Origin: Cedecea neteri
GTDB lineage: Bacteria > Pseudomonadota > Gammaproteobacteria > Enterobacterales > Enterobacteriaceae
Length of the DNA: 64,000 nucleotides
Assembly (NCBI RefSeq): GCF_000757825.1
Contig: NZ_CP009451.1
Span: 1,612,001-1,676,000, forward strand
Direction of reading: 5' to 3'
The stretch's first letter is position 1, and the number at the start of each line of letters is the position of its first letter. A program made the translations under genes and the position numbers. The notes beneath the pieces were generated by a model that was not told where the DNA came from, searched no databases, and was given only the letters and a program-made list of their open reading frames with translations. This document shows positions 1-10,720 of the stretch, in pieces.

Positions 1-1143
1 ATTGGCGTCTTTCTTACCGCTGTCCTTGTACTCCACAAAGAGGGTCGCCATCGGCTTGCCGATGTTGTCTTTGGTGAAGTTAGACATGATGTTACCGCCA
101 GCGCTGTCCAGGGAAATGTTTACCTGTGGCTGGTTGTATTCATCCATGCTGGAGGTGGAGTCAGTGATGTGGTCACCGGTCAGAATCACGCGCTTGTACA
201 GCACAACCGGCTGGCCTTCGCGAGTCGGCTTCACTTCGGAGTCACCCGGCACACGGCCAGAGGCTGCAGCACTTGCATCCACATTGGTGTTAACCAGACG
301 GAATTCCAGCGTAGCGGTCGCACCCAGGATTTCTTTTGCGCGAGCGGTGTCCTGAATACCAGGCAGCTCAACCACGATACGGTCAGCACCCTGACGCTGA
401 ACCAGCGGTTCGGCTACGCCAAGCTGGTTAACACGGTTACGCAGGATATTGATGTTCTGCTGTACCGCATATTCACGCGCTTCGCTCAGGCGAGCATCGC
501 TCATCACGGCACGCAGCGTGTTGCTTCCCTGGTTCGAGAACACCAGGTCACGGTGACGAGTAGAGAGATAATCTCTTGCAGAGTCGCGCGAGCCAGCGTC
601 ACGGAAGACAATGTCTACGCCGTAATTGTCCGCTTTGCGCACGTTAGTGTAGGCAATGCCCTTATCACGCAGATCGCTGCGCAGGCCATCGATATTTTGT
701 TCCTGGAGTTTGCCAAGCGCTGTGTCCATATCCACTTCCATCAGGAAGTGAACGCCACCGCGCAGGTCAAGGCCGAGTTTCATCGGATTTGCGCCGATAG
801 TCGACATCCAGCGTGGGGTAGCGGGAGCAAGGTTAAGCGCCACGACATAGTTGTCGCCCAGCACGCTCATCAGCGCTTCACGCGCGCGGAGCTGGGTATC
901 AGTAGAGTCGAAGCGAGCGAGAATAGCGCCCTCTTCCAGCGCCACAGACTTAGCGGTAATTTTTTCTTGTTTTAAGGTGTTTTCGACCTGGATCAGCGTT
1001 TGTTCACTGGCGGCGGCACCGCGCACGCCAGTTAATTGAACGGCCGGATCCTCACCATACAGGTTGGGAAGCGCATACAGCAGACCAATCGCAAGCACGA
1101 CGATCAGCATGATGTACTTCCACAAAGGATAACGGTTTAACAC
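1..1143 (-). CDS. secD: SecD, protein translocase subunit (partial, N-terminal part only)
   Basis: SecD is an inner-membrane subunit of SecDF-YajC, which uses the proton gradient to help pull exported proteins through SecYEG. The gene runs off the left edge, so only the first 381 codons are present out of about 615 in the E. coli protein. The start is GTG at 1143: translation from there begins with MLNRYPLWKY, as in E. coli SecD, followed by one membrane segment (about residues 9-27). The overlapping ATG at 1145 is out of frame. The visible part covers the first transmembrane helix and most of the periplasmic P1 domain, including the DLRGGVHF motif typical of SecD. It lies 27 bp downstream of yajC in the conserved queA-tgt-yajC-secD order. 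Confidence 0.97.
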   Translation of the reverse strand, partial: MLNRYPLWKYIMLIVVLAIGLLYALPNLYGEDPAVQLTGVRGAAASEQTLIQVENTLKQEKITAKSVALEEGAILARFDSTDTQLRAREALMSVLGDNYVVALNLAPATPRWMSTIGANPMKLGLDLRGGVHFLMEVDMDTALGKLQEQNIDGLRSDLRDKGIAYTNVRKADNYGVDIVFRDAGSRDSARDYLSTRHRDLVFSNQGSNTLRAVMSDARLSEAREYAVQQNINILRNRVNQLGVAEPLVQRQGADRIVVELPGIQDTARAKEILGATATLEFRLVNTNVDASAAASGRVPGDSEVKPTREGQPVVLYKRVILTGDHITDSTSSMDEYNQPQVNISLDSAGGNIMSNFTKDNIGKPMATLFVEYKDSGKKDAN

Positions 1144-1170
1144 ATTTAGTTCCCTTAGGGAAAACGAAAA

Positions 1171-1503
1171 TTACAGCGCCTTCATGGTGCCTTTCGGCAG
1201 AACGGCAGCTACGAAATCACGCTTAATAACCACTTCGGTAGTGTCGTTCAGCGCGATAACAACATAGCCTGTTTCAGCTACTTTGGTCACGCGGCCAACC
1301 AGGCCACCGTTGGTCAGCACTTCATCGCCTTTAGCGATAGAGTCCATCAGTTTTTTATGCTCTTTGGTACGCTTTTGCTGCGGACGCAGGATCATAAAAT
1401 AGAAAATCAGGCCGAAGACCACCAACATTGGAATCAAAGTCCATTGACTCTGTCCTGGAGCAGCACCCGCAGAAGCGACAGCATCAGAAATGAAAAAGCT
1501 CAT
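1171..1503 (-). CDS. yajC: YajC, SecDF-associated translocase subunit
   Basis: A 110-residue protein with a single transmembrane segment at about residues 22-39, followed by the basic stretch RPQQKRTKEHKK and a small beta-rich cytoplasmic domain. This is the full usual length and layout of YajC, which copurifies with SecD and SecF. It sits between tgt and secD on the same strand with short gaps (21 and 27 bp), so cotranscription is likely. No odd features were seen. Confidence 0.97.
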   Translation of the reverse strand: MSFFISDAVASAGAAPGQSQWTLIPMLVVFGLIFYFMILRPQQKRTKEHKKLMDSIAKGDEVLTNGGLVGRVTKVAETGYVVIALNDTTEVVIKRDFVAAVLPKGTMKAL

Positions 1504-1524
1504 TAAAATTCCCTCATTATTTAA

Positions 1525-2709
<1,185 letters not shown>

Positions 2710-2737
2710 TCACGGCGGAATAAGCTGGGGTGGGTTA

Positions 2738-2879
2738 CCCTCACCCCGGCCCTCTCCCTGGAAGGGAGATGGGAAAAAAATAAGACCTGTGTAGTCCCCT
2801 CTCCCCCCTGGGGAGAGGGGGGAAAAATATGACCTGTATAGTCCCCTCTCCCCCCTGGGGAGAGGGTTAGGGTGAGGGG
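2738..2879. repeat. Composite palindromic repeat, copy A (between queA and tgt)
   Basis: GC-rich block bounded by CCCTCACCCC at the left and GGGTGAGGGG at the right, with internal hairpins of the form CCCTCTCCC-loop-GGGAGAGGG. The middle contains a 47-bp tandem duplication (units starting at 2784 and 2831), each unit holding one complete hairpin. Three related blocks lie elsewhere in the window (7443, 17524 and 25466). An intact copy of the IS110 target found at 17601/18806 is present at 2744-2758 (core CT at 2752-2753). The repeat lies inside what is normally a single transcript, so it would be transcribed with queA-tgt. Confidence 0.85.
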
Positions 2880-2882
2880 CAA

Positions 2883-3953
2883 TCACTCCCCGGGGCGTTC
2901 GTTAATCGCCTGCGGATTGCAGGTAATAAACATCGCATCGCCGTAGCTAAAGAAGCGGTATTCTGCCTTCACCGCCTCGTGGTAGGCGTGCATTGTGTTT
3001 TTGTATCCGGCAAACGCGGAGACCAGCATAATCAGCGTAGACTCTGGCAGGTGGAAATTCGTCACCAGCGCGTCGACAACTTTGTACTGATAGCCCGGAT
3101 AGATAAAGATTTGGGTATCGCCGAAGAACGGCTCGATCGGATCGTTTTTAGACGCCTGAGCGGCGCTTTCCAGAGAACGTACCGACGTCGTCCCTACGGC
3201 AATAACGCGGTTACCGCGTGCTTTGCAGGCCAGCACCGCGTCCACAACATCCTGAGGCACTTCGGCATACTCAGAGTGCATAATATGGTCTTCAATGCTG
3301 TCCACGCGCACCGGCTGGAACGTCCCCGCGCCAACGTGCAGCGTGACGAACGCCATATCTATGCCTTTATTACGCAGTTTTTCCAGCAGCGGCTCGTCAA
3401 AGTGCAGGCCCGCCGTCGGCGCAGCAACGGCACCCGGCTTCTGGCTATAAACCGTTTGATAAAGCTCGCGGTCTGCCTCTTCATCAGGGCGGTCGATATA
3501 CGGCGGCAGCGGCATATGGCCGATACTATTCAAAATATCCAGCACCGCACGCTCGTCGTTAAACTCGACTTCAAACAGCGCATCGTGGCGCGCAACCATG
3601 GTGGCGTGTACGCTTTCATCATCGCCCAGCAGCAGTTCAGCGCCGGGTTTTGGCGCTTTAGAAGCGCGAATATGTGCCAGAATGCGTTTATCATCCAGCA
3701 TGCGCTCGACCAGCACTTCAATCTTACCGCCGCTGGCTTTACGGCCAAACAGGCGGGCCGGGATAACGCGGGTGTTATTGAACACCAGCAGGTCACCGGG
3801 GTTGAGCTTGTCGAGTAAATCGGTGAAAGTGCCATGCGTCAGCGCGCCCGTCGGCCCGTCCAGAGACAGCAAACGACAGCTGCTGCGCTCGGCTTGCGGA
3901 TAATGAGCAATCAGGGATTCAGGCAGTTCAAAGGAAAAATCAGCAACGCGCAT
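2883..3953 (-). CDS. queA: S-adenosylmethionine:tRNA ribosyltransferase-isomerase
   Basis: Transfers and isomerises the ribose of S-adenosylmethionine onto preQ1-tRNA to give epoxyqueuosine. The 356 residues match the E. coli length. The N-terminus [20 protein letters not shown] and internal [11 protein letters not shown] and TAGLHFDE motifs are diagnostic of QueA. It starts the queA-tgt-yajC-secD unit and diverges from acpH across about 114 bp. The stop codon lies only 4 bp from repeat block A. Confidence 0.98.
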   Translation of the reverse strand: MRVADFSFELPESLIAHYPQAERSSCRLLSLDGPTGALTHGTFTDLLDKLNPGDLLVFNNTRVIPARLFGRKASGGKIEVLVERMLDDKRILAHIRASKAPKPGAELLLGDDESVHATMVARHDALFEVEFNDERAVLDILNSIGHMPLPPYIDRPDEEADRELYQTVYSQKPGAVAAPTAGLHFDEPLLEKLRNKGIDMAFVTLHVGAGTFQPVRVDSIEDHIMHSEYAEVPQDVVDAVLACKARGNRVIAVGTTSVRSLESAAQASKNDPIEPFFGDTQIFIYPGYQYKVVDALVTNFHLPESTLIMLVSAFAGYKNTMHAYHEAVKAEYRFFSYGDAMFITCNPQAINERPGE

Positions 3954-4067
3954 GGTATAGCACTCAGACTTAAAAACAGGCGGCTTAGTCTAGTGGCAGG
4001 GGGCTTTCCCTGCAACACGTTTACCCCGCTCAGGCCGTTTTAAAGCCATAAATGGAATAACTATTCG

Positions 4068-4649
4068 ATGAATTTTCTCGCCCACCTGCATCTTGCCCAT
4101 CTGGCCCAAAGTTCCCTGCTGGGAAATTTGCTGGCGGATTTCGTGCGCGGCAGCCCGGACGACAGCTTTTCGCCCGAGGTCGTGGCCGGCATTTATATGC
4201 ATCGCCGGGTGGACGCCCTCACGGACGGCCTGCCGGAGGTCGCTCTGGCCCGAGGCTGGTTCGGCCCCAAAACGCGGCGCGTTTCGCCTATTTCGCTGGA
4301 CGTTATGTGGGACCACTTCCTGTCACGCCACTGGGATAAGGTCTGCCCGGATATCGAGCTTGAGGATTTTGTCGCCTATGCACGCGGGCAAATTGAGCCC
4401 TGGCTTGCCGACACGCCGCCGCGTTTCATTAACCTCAATAACTATTTATGGCGTGAACGCTGGCTGGAGCGTTACCGGGAAATGAGCTTTATTGCTAATG
4501 TTCTCAACGGGATGGCAAGCCGTAGACCAAAGCTCGACGCATTGCGAGACTCCTGGCACGATCTCGATGCCCATTATGACCAACTGGAGGAACTGTTCTG
4601 GCAGTTCTATCCGCGCATGATGGCGATGGCGGAACAAAAAAGTTTGTGA
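4068..4649 (+). CDS. acpH: ACP phosphodiesterase (acyl carrier protein hydrolyase)
   Basis: Removes the 4'-phosphopantetheine prosthetic group from holo-acyl carrier protein. The 193 residues are the full length of E. coli AcpH (YajB). The N-terminus [21 protein letters not shown] and the MHRRVD and [12 protein letters not shown] motifs, rich in probable metal-binding His and Asp, are typical of the family. It is divergent from queA as in E. coli and Salmonella. A weak hairpin (4678-4697) follows about 30 bp after the stop. Confidence 0.95.
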   Translation: MNFLAHLHLAHLAQSSLLGNLLADFVRGSPDDSFSPEVVAGIYMHRRVDALTDGLPEVALARGWFGPKTRRVSPISLDVMWDHFLSRHWDKVCPDIELEDFVAYARGQIEPWLADTPPRFINLNNYLWRERWLERYREMSFIANVLNGMASRRPKLDALRDSWHDLDAHYDQLEELFWQFYPRMMAMAEQKSL

Positions 4650-4849
4650 TCGTTCTCGGTTCACGTTACAACAACTTGCCCTTTTCAGAAAAAGGGCTAT
4701 CTTGGTTACCGGCATCAACATAAGCGTCTTTTTGATAGCCAAAACCTATCTGATTGATTGGCAAGATGCCATTGAGCTACATGGAATGGAGCCCCTATAC
4801 TCCCCCCGTTGCGTTAACATTCACTTTAACAAAATTAACAGGAGTACAT

Positions 4850-5452
4850 ATGGTCCTGGTTACTCGTCCAGCCCCTGACTTTACCGCTGCTGCCGTTCTG
4901 GGCAATGGCGAAATCGTTGAAAACTTCAACTTCAAAAAACACACCAACGGTAAAGCTACCGTGGTCTTCTTCTGGCCGATGGACTTCACCTTCGTGTGCC
5001 CGTCTGAACTGATCGCGTTCGACAAGCGTTACGAAGAATTCCAGAAGCGCGGCGTAGAAGTCGTTGGTGTATCTTTTGACTCCGAGTTCGTACACAACGC
5101 ATGGCGTAAAACCCCGGTTGATAAAGGCGGCATCGGTGAAGTGAAATACGCGATGGTGGCTGACATCAAACGTGAAATTCAGAAAGCCTACGGTATTGAA
5201 CATCCGGAAGCTGGCGTTGCACTGCGCGGCTCCTTCCTGATCGACAAAGCCGGTATCGTTCGCCACCAGGTGGTTAACGACCTGCCGCTGGGCCGTAACA
5301 TCGACGAAATGCTGCGTATGGTTGACGCGCTGCAGTTCCACGAAGAGCACGGCGAAGTGTGCCCGGCTCAGTGGGAAAAAGGGAAAGAAGGCATGAACGC
5401 GTCTCCGGACGGCGTGGCCAAGTACCTGAGCGAGAACGTTGCTAAGCTGTAA
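4850..5452 (+). CDS. tsaA: Typical 2-Cys peroxiredoxin (TsaA/AhpC family)
   Basis: Thiol peroxidase that reduces hydrogen peroxide and alkyl hydroperoxides. The peroxidatic cysteine is Cys50 in FTFVCPSEL and the resolving cysteine is Cys171 in GEVCPAQW; the peroxiredoxin Pro/Thr context is intact. I start it at ATG 4850, which has a strong AGGAG 5 bases upstream. A longer in-frame start at 4754 would add 32 residues absent from the family. The length is then 200 residues. It lies between acpH and malZ, as tsaA does in Salmonella; E. coli K-12 lacks it here. A strong terminator follows. Confidence 0.95.
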   Translation: MVLVTRPAPDFTAAAVLGNGEIVENFNFKKHTNGKATVVFFWPMDFTFVCPSELIAFDKRYEEFQKRGVEVVGVSFDSEFVHNAWRKTPVDKGGIGEVKYAMVADIKREIQKAYGIEHPEAGVALRGSFLIDKAGIVRHQVVNDLPLGRNIDEMLRMVDALQFHEEHGEVCPAQWEKGKEGMNASPDGVAKYLSENVAKL

Positions 5453-5471
5453 TCGCTAAGCAAGTTCGAAG

Positions 5472-5500
5472 AAAGGCCGCGAATGCGGCCTTTTTTGTTT
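5472..5500 (+). terminator. Rho-independent terminator of the peroxiredoxin gene
   Basis: A 9-bp GC-rich stem, AAAGGCCGC / GCGGCCTTT with a GAAT loop, is followed by a T-run (TTTTTTGTTTTTG). It lies 19 bp after the peroxiredoxin stop and just before the convergent malZ end. Confidence 0.9.
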
Positions 5501-5508
5501 TTGTCTGC

Positions 5509-7326
5509 CTACAGGCTCCGCCACACGGAGGCAGAAACCGCCGGCAGCGTCAATTCGCGGTTATCAAGCCCGGCTTCGCCTTCGAGCTGCGTCCAGGCCC
5601 TGCCGCTGAGCAGCGCATCCCACGGCAGCGTCACGGTAATCGCCTCGCCGCGGTTAATCGCCACCAATACGCGTTCATTCTGGTAGACGCGAGCAAACAC
5701 CACCGCATCGCCTTCGGCATAGACAACCCGGCAGCCGCCCTGGCGTAACGCCCGGCTTTGCTTACGCAGTTTGCCTAAACGCTGATAGAGCGCCAGCAGG
5801 TCTACATCCTGATCCCGCTGATTCCACGGGAATGGCTTGCGGCAGAAAGGATCGTTGTTACCATCGAGTCCCACCTCATCACCGTAGTAAATACAGGGCA
5901 CGCCGGGCCAGGCGTACAGCCAGATAACGGCCAGCGGCATCCGGGCAACGTCTTTGCCGAGAATCGACTTAAAGCGGGCGGTATCATGACTGTCGAGCTG
6001 GTTAAACATCCGCAGTTGCTGCTGATGGGAAAGCCCCGAACGATACTCTTCCATCCACGCCATGCAGGCCTGCGCGTCAATGCTCTGCGGCTCGTAAGAG
6101 ATATCGGTATTCGCCAAAAATCCCCACAGCGGGAAAGTAAAACCGCGATAGTTCATGGCGGCGTCTTCGGTATCAGCCTGCAGCCACTGGCGGGCGTCGC
6201 CGAAGTGTTCACCCAGGACGTAAGCATTCGCTTTTGTTTCTTTTGCTGCCTGGGTAATGCCGCCGACGTGCTGCAGGTTGTTTTTCGCCCCGCCCGCTTC
6301 GCCCAGCATATGCACAACGTCCAGACGCCAGCCGTCAATGCCCCACGGCTCGCGCAGCCAGTGCCGCACAATACTTTGCTCGCCGCGATAGATTTCATCC
6401 ACCAGCGTAGCCGAGCGATAGTCCAGCTTCGGCAGGCTTGAATAGCCCAGCCAGTCCAGCGCAAACCCCTCGTCGGAGAAGCTGTACCAGTCGCGCCACG
6501 GTGACTGCGGATTGTGGCAGGCGCCGCGGTCGCTACTCTGATGCCTGTCAAACCAGGCATGCGTATCGCCGCTGTGGTTAAAGACGCCGTCCAGCATCAG
6601 CTTCATCCCCTGCCTGCGCGTATTTTCCCGCAGCCGCAGGAAAGCGGCGTTACCGCCAAACTGCTCGTCCACCTGCCGGTAATCCTGAGTGTCGTACTTA
6701 TGCACGCTGGGCGCGGTAAAAATAGGATTCAGATAAAGCGCCGTCACGCCAAGCTTTTTCAGGTACGGCAGCTTCTCGCTGATACCGTCGAGATCGCCCC
6801 CGTAAAAGGTCGATCCTCCCGCTTCCCCGGTTAACGGCTGGTCCCATTCACGCCGAACGATGTCCTGCCCTGCCGCATGATGAAAATAAACGTTGTTCTG
6901 AGCCGGCTGGCGATTTGATCCTCGTGCAAAACGATCCGGGAAGATCTGATAAAACACCTGATCCTGCACCCAGTCAGGGCCGGTATCAGGCGTATCAAAA
7001 GCAAACTGTTCCAGGCGAGCCGGCGGCGTTTTCCGCAGGCCCTGGGGCGTATACCAGCGCTGCCGGTCCTGCCAGAGCAGTTTAAAACTGTAGCGGCGGC
7101 GCGGCTGCCCTTCGGAGGTATCAAGAGTCACCTTCCAGGCAACAACGCCCTCCAGGGGAGCGTGTTTCTGACGCGTCATGGCCAGGGAAATCTCTTCGTT
7201 ATCTTTTTCGCCGCGCAGAACCACTTTTTCCGGCAGGTCATCTCCCGCCAGCCACAGCGTTATGGTCAGGCTTTGCTCACGCTTCTGAAGAAACGGCGCC
7301 ACCGGAAGGTGCCAGGCATTCAACAT
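5509..7326 (-). CDS. malZ: Maltodextrin glucosidase
   Basis: Cytoplasmic GH13 enzyme releasing glucose from the reducing end of maltodextrins. The chosen start is ATG 7326, giving [12 protein letters not shown] as in E. coli MalZ and 605 residues; an upstream in-frame ATG would add 22 unrelated residues. The GH13 motifs are all present: [18 protein letters not shown] (nucleophile Asp), VLGEHFGDA (acid/base Glu) and LDSHDTARF (transition-state Asp). Two near-consensus MalT boxes lie 80-103 bp upstream, which fits its membership in the maltose regulon. Confidence 0.97.
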   Translation of the reverse strand: MLNAWHLPVAPFLQKREQSLTITLWLAGDDLPEKVVLRGEKDNEEISLAMTRQKHAPLEGVVAWKVTLDTSEGQPRRRYSFKLLWQDRQRWYTPQGLRKTPPARLEQFAFDTPDTGPDWVQDQVFYQIFPDRFARGSNRQPAQNNVYFHHAAGQDIVRREWDQPLTGEAGGSTFYGGDLDGISEKLPYLKKLGVTALYLNPIFTAPSVHKYDTQDYRQVDEQFGGNAAFLRLRENTRRQGMKLMLDGVFNHSGDTHAWFDRHQSSDRGACHNPQSPWRDWYSFSDEGFALDWLGYSSLPKLDYRSATLVDEIYRGEQSIVRHWLREPWGIDGWRLDVVHMLGEAGGAKNNLQHVGGITQAAKETKANAYVLGEHFGDARQWLQADTEDAAMNYRGFTFPLWGFLANTDISYEPQSIDAQACMAWMEEYRSGLSHQQQLRMFNQLDSHDTARFKSILGKDVARMPLAVIWLYAWPGVPCIYYGDEVGLDGNNDPFCRKPFPWNQRDQDVDLLALYQRLGKLRKQSRALRQGGCRVVYAEGDAVVFARVYQNERVLVAINRGEAITVTLPWDALLSGRAWTQLEGEAGLDNRELTLPAVSASVWRSL

Positions 7327-7406
7327 AGTAACTTTCCCATCGCTTAAAAATGACGCCACCTTGCCACAGCATAAGGCTTTATCACTCATCATTGAGGGTT
7401 AATTTT

Positions 7407-7429
7407 GGGGAGGATGGGAGGGGTGGAGG
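7407..7429 (+). promoter_or_regulatory. Two candidate MalT boxes upstream of malZ
   Basis: GGGGAGGATG (7407-7416) and GGGGTGGAGG (7420-7429) each differ by one base from the MalT consensus GGGGA(T/G)GAGG. They are direct repeats 13 bp apart, 80-103 bp before the malZ start. The neighbourhood is G-rich because of the nearby repeat block, so chance matches are possible. Confidence 0.45.
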
Positions 7430-7442
7430 CGAGGATAATTTG

Positions 7443-7534
7443 TCCCCTCACCCCGCCCCTCTCCCCAAAGGGGCGAGGGAGAAAAACGAGGGAGGTGAAT
7501 GCTATTTGTCCCCTCTTCCTTTCAGGAAGAGAGG
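7443..7534. repeat. Composite palindromic repeat, copy B (between proY and malZ)
   Basis: Starts CCCCTCACCCCGCCCCTCTCCCC and continues with a second unit, CCTCTTCC-TTTCA-GGAAGAGAGG. It has the same two-hairpin architecture as the blocks at 2738, 17524 and 25466, but is more diverged. It ends 10 bp before the proY stop codon and does not contain the intact IS110 target sequence. Confidence 0.75.
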
Positions 7535-7544
7535 CAAAAATCGA

Positions 7545-8903
7545 TTACTGCGCGTTCACCCGGCGCTTAACAAGCCAGCCGATAAGCAGCAGCACAATCC
7601 AGCCGCAGCCCACGTACAGCGAAATACGGGTTTCCGGATGGTAGCCAATCAGCGCGATGATAAACACCAGGAACACCAGGCCAACAACCGTGGTTGCAAC
7701 GCCGCCGGGAATAGGGAACTTCAGCGCTTTCGCCTCTTCCGGCGACAGGCGGCGGCGGAAGGCAATTTGCGACAGCAGGATCATTATCCACACCCACACG
7801 GTGGCAAAGGTCGCCAGGGAAGCAATCACCAGGAAGACGTTATCCGGCATGATGTAGTTCAGGTAAACCGCCAGCAGCAGCGCACAGGCCATCACCACGA
7901 CGGTGACCCACGGAATACCGTTGCGAGAGGTTTTGGCGAACACTTTAGGCGCGCTGCCCTGCTCGGCCATGCCGTGCAGCATGCGGCCCACACCGAACAC
8001 ATCGCTGTTAATCGCCGAAAGAGAAGCGGTGATAACCACAAAATTCAGAATACCGGCCGCGGCGGTAATGCCCATATGCTGGAAGGTCATCACAAACGGG
8101 CTGCCTTCGGTGCCCACCTGGTTCCACGGATAGATGGACATGATGACGAACAGCGTGCCCACATAAAACACCAGAATACGCAGCGGGACGGAGTTGATGG
8201 CGCGCGGAATAGACTTCTGCGGATCTTTCGCTTCGCCTGCCGTGATGCCGATAATCTCAATCCCGCCGTAGGCAAACATCACCATCTGCAGCGACATTAT
8301 CATCCCGAGCCAGCCGTTGCTGAAGAAGCCGCCGTTGCTCCACAGGTTATGGATACCGGTCGCCTGGCCGCCGTTGCCAATCCCCCAAACGATAATGCCG
8401 ATCCCGGCAATAATCATGATGATGATGGTGGCCACCTTGAAGAACGAGAACCAGAACTCCAGCTCGCCGAATACCTTCACGCTCATCAGGTTGATGGCGC
8501 TGATAATAAGCACCACGCTCAGCACCCAGACCCAGTGCGGCACCGCCGGGAACCAGATGCCCATATAGATCCCAAAGGCGGTCACGTCGGCGATGGCAAC
8601 AATCAATATTTCAAAGCAGTAGGTCCAGCCGGTGATATAACCTGCCAGTGGCCCCAGGTAGTCCTGGGCATAACGTGAAAACGAGCTGGCCGCAGGGTTG
8701 TGCACCGACATTTCGCCCAGCGCGCGCATGATGATGTAGGCCGCCACGCCGCCGATAATATACGCCAGCAGCACGCTCGGCCCCGCCATTTTGATGGCGT
8801 CCGCCGAACCGTAAAACAGCCCTGTTCCAATCGCCGACCCCAGCGCCATAAATCGAATGTGCCGGGTGCTCAAACCGCGCTTGAGCTTGTTGGTGTTTTC
8901 CAT
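7545..8903 (-). CDS. proY: Proline-specific permease ProY
   Basis: Amino-acid/polyamine/organocation (APC) family transporter, mostly hydrophobic with about 12 membrane segments. ATG 8903 gives [20 protein letters not shown], which aligns with the E. coli ProY N-terminus, and a 452-residue protein. An upstream in-frame ATG at 8966 lies across the brnQ terminator and is unlikely. The family signature [16 protein letters not shown] is near the N-terminus. It is downstream of brnQ and upstream of malZ on the same strand, as in E. coli. Proline specificity is inferred from the ortholog. Confidence 0.93.
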   Translation of the reverse strand: MENTNKLKRGLSTRHIRFMALGSAIGTGLFYGSADAIKMAGPSVLLAYIIGGVAAYIIMRALGEMSVHNPAASSFSRYAQDYLGPLAGYITGWTYCFEILIVAIADVTAFGIYMGIWFPAVPHWVWVLSVVLIISAINLMSVKVFGELEFWFSFFKVATIIIMIIAGIGIIVWGIGNGGQATGIHNLWSNGGFFSNGWLGMIMSLQMVMFAYGGIEIIGITAGEAKDPQKSIPRAINSVPLRILVFYVGTLFVIMSIYPWNQVGTEGSPFVMTFQHMGITAAAGILNFVVITASLSAINSDVFGVGRMLHGMAEQGSAPKVFAKTSRNGIPWVTVVVMACALLLAVYLNYIMPDNVFLVIASLATFATVWVWIMILLSQIAFRRRLSPEEAKALKFPIPGGVATTVVGLVFLVFIIALIGYHPETRISLYVGCGWIVLLLIGWLVKRRVNAQ

Positions 8904-8927
8904 TAATCCAGTACCACGCTTTACAAT

Positions 8928-8957
8928 AAAAAAACCACGGAGGACGACTCCGTGGTT
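8928..8957 (-). terminator. Rho-independent terminator of brnQ
   Basis: A perfect 10-bp stem, AACCACGGAG (8933-8942) / CTCCGTGGTT (8948-8957), with a GACGA loop. Read on the minus strand it is followed by a run of seven T. It separates brnQ (stop at 8975) from proY (start 8903). Confidence 0.92.
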
Positions 8958-8974
8958 ACATAGCAATCAAAAAC

Positions 8975-10294
8975 TTAGTGGGCGGCGGAGGTCACCTGGC
9001 GCCCTGCTGCTTTGTCCCAGATAGCGGTGATAACCACCATCGCGACGGTCGGCAGCAGCCAGGCAAGTCCCTGATCCGCCAGCGGCAGTTTCGCCGCCCA
9101 GCCAGGCAGCACGTCGCTGATGGCCGAAGCTTTAACGCCGTCAATCATACCAAACAGCAGGCTTATCAGCATCGCCGGCGCAATAACGCGGGTGGAATTG
9201 TTCCACCACGGACGAGTAAAGCTCAGCACCACAAGTGCGATACATGGCGGATAGATTGCCGTCAGCACCGGGATAGAGATCTGAATCAGATGGCTCAGGC
9301 CCAGGTTGGATACAATCATCGAGAACAGACCGAGGATAAACACCAGCGAGCGATAAGAGAGCGGCAGATACTGGCTAAAGAACTCCGCGCAGGCACAGGT
9401 CAGGCCAACGGCAGTGACCAGGCAGGCCAGGAAAATCAGCGCCGCGAGGAAGAAGCTTCCTGCCCCACCAAAGGTATGAGCGACATAGGCGTGCAGAATA
9501 GCCGCACCGTTGGCTTTCTGATCGACCAGGTTCGCGCTATCGGACCCCAGGTGGAACAGCGCCAGGTAGATAACCGTCAGGCCGATACCGGCAATCAAAC
9601 CCGCCCAAATCGTGTAGCGGGTCAGCAGGCGAGATTCGGTCACGCCACGGGAGCGGGCGGCATTAACGATAACAATCCCGAACACCAGCGAAGCCAGGGT
9701 ATCCATCGTCAGGTAGCCGTTCACAAAGCCGTTAGAAAACGCCGCATTCTGGTAGGCTTCAGTGGCGGTGCTCAGGCCACCGGCAGGCCACAGAATCGCA
9801 CCTGCGGACAGGATCAGCAGCGCGATGATTTTCACCGGCGCCAGCACGTGGCCCACGGTATCCAGCAGCTTGCCGGGATAAAGAGAAATGCCGATCACCA
9901 GCGCAAAGTACACCAGGCTGTAGATAAACAGCGGCATATCGCCCATGCCTGTCAGCGGAGCAATCCCCACTTCAAAAGAAACGGTGGTGGTACGCGGCGT
10001 GGCAAACAGAGGCCCTACGGCCAGGTAGCAGACGGTTGCCAGCAAAATGCCGGCACGGCGGCCAATCGGCGAGCTGAGGCTATCAATACCCCCGCCCACG
10101 CGTGCGATCGCCACGATAGTCAGAACAGGTAAACCTACTGCGGTCACCAGGAAGCCAAGCGCCGCCGTCCAGACGTGCTCGCCAGCCTGTAAGCCGACCA
10201 TAGGAGGAAAAATGATGTTGCCCGCGCCCACAAACAGCGCAAAGGTCATAAAGCCCAGAGCGATGATGTCACGAGATTTCAAATGATAGGTCAT
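8975..10294 (-). CDS. brnQ: Branched-chain amino acid transport system II carrier BrnQ
   Basis: Sodium-coupled inner-membrane permease for leucine, isoleucine and valine (LIV-II). The 439 residues equal the E. coli length. The N-terminus [20 protein letters not shown] and the [16 protein letters not shown] loop are typical. About 12 hydrophobic segments can be seen. It has its own terminator, and 426 bp separate it from phoR, so it is probably expressed from its own promoter. Confidence 0.97.
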   Translation of the reverse strand: MTYHLKSRDIIALGFMTFALFVGAGNIIFPPMVGLQAGEHVWTAALGFLVTAVGLPVLTIVAIARVGGGIDSLSSPIGRRAGILLATVCYLAVGPLFATPRTTTVSFEVGIAPLTGMGDMPLFIYSLVYFALVIGISLYPGKLLDTVGHVLAPVKIIALLILSAGAILWPAGGLSTATEAYQNAAFSNGFVNGYLTMDTLASLVFGIVIVNAARSRGVTESRLLTRYTIWAGLIAGIGLTVIYLALFHLGSDSANLVDQKANGAAILHAYVAHTFGGAGSFFLAALIFLACLVTAVGLTCACAEFFSQYLPLSYRSLVFILGLFSMIVSNLGLSHLIQISIPVLTAIYPPCIALVVLSFTRPWWNNSTRVIAPAMLISLLFGMIDGVKASAISDVLPGWAAKLPLADQGLAWLLPTVAMVVITAIWDKAAGRQVTSAAH

Positions 10295-10667
10295 AAAATA
10301 AAGCAGCCTGTGGATGTGTGGTGTTGAAAATGCTCAAATTTTTAAACCGAGGTTCAGTCCAGATAACGTTCGGTAAAAACGCGGCTATTACCGGTAACGA
10401 CAGCGGAATATGCTTCTCCAGATCGGTGGCGAAGAATAGTTAGTCGAATTACCACTCAATTTCAGTCGGTCTGGTAATAACAGGGGGGCAATTAAAACGC
10501 TTATAGCGTTTGAAGACAAGAAGGGATCGGGAAACCAGAAATATATCCTTTATAAATACGCATAACCAGTGAATAAAGTTGATTATACGCTTTTGTTATG
10601 GCTTATCATTCGGACAAAAAAGCATCAATTCGATATTCATCACTTAACGAGTGGTGAAAATACGCAC
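10295..10667. other. Intergenic region upstream of brnQ
   Basis: 373 bp without a convincing gene. It must hold the brnQ promoter (minus strand). It contains a small palindrome, AAACGC-TTATA-GCGTTT around 10496-10512, and an AT-rich stretch at 10540-10610. No riboswitch, leader peptide or regulator site could be recognised. Confidence 0.6.
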
Positions 10668-10689
10668 AAAAAAGGCCAGAAAACTGGCC
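10668..10689 (-). terminator. Rho-independent terminator of phoBR
   Basis: Stem GGCCAG-TTTT-CTGGCC followed by TTTTTT on the minus strand, 32-53 bp after the phoR stop. Confidence 0.9.
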
Positions 10690-10720
10690 TGTGGAAAGCG
10701 GACTTGACGGTTATGGCAAG

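Noticed and set aside
2738..2879. Possible CRISPR array in the queA-tgt spacer
   Set aside because: There are only two 47-bp near-identical units with no unique spacers, and the units are palindromic hairpins belonging to a dispersed repeat family.
4754..4849. N-terminal extension of the peroxiredoxin from ATG 4754
   Set aside because: The extra 32 residues have no counterpart in the family, and the strong ribosome-binding site is placed for ATG 4850.
7350..8678. A 442-codon open frame antisense to proY, beginning in the malZ promoter region
   Set aside because: Very high His/Asn/Arg/Gln content, no recognisable domain, and it runs through the repeat block and proY in antisense.
10295..10667. 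Leader peptide or attenuator for branched-chain amino acids before brnQ
   Set aside because: No short frame with clustered Leu/Ile/Val codons followed by a terminator could be found on the minus strand.
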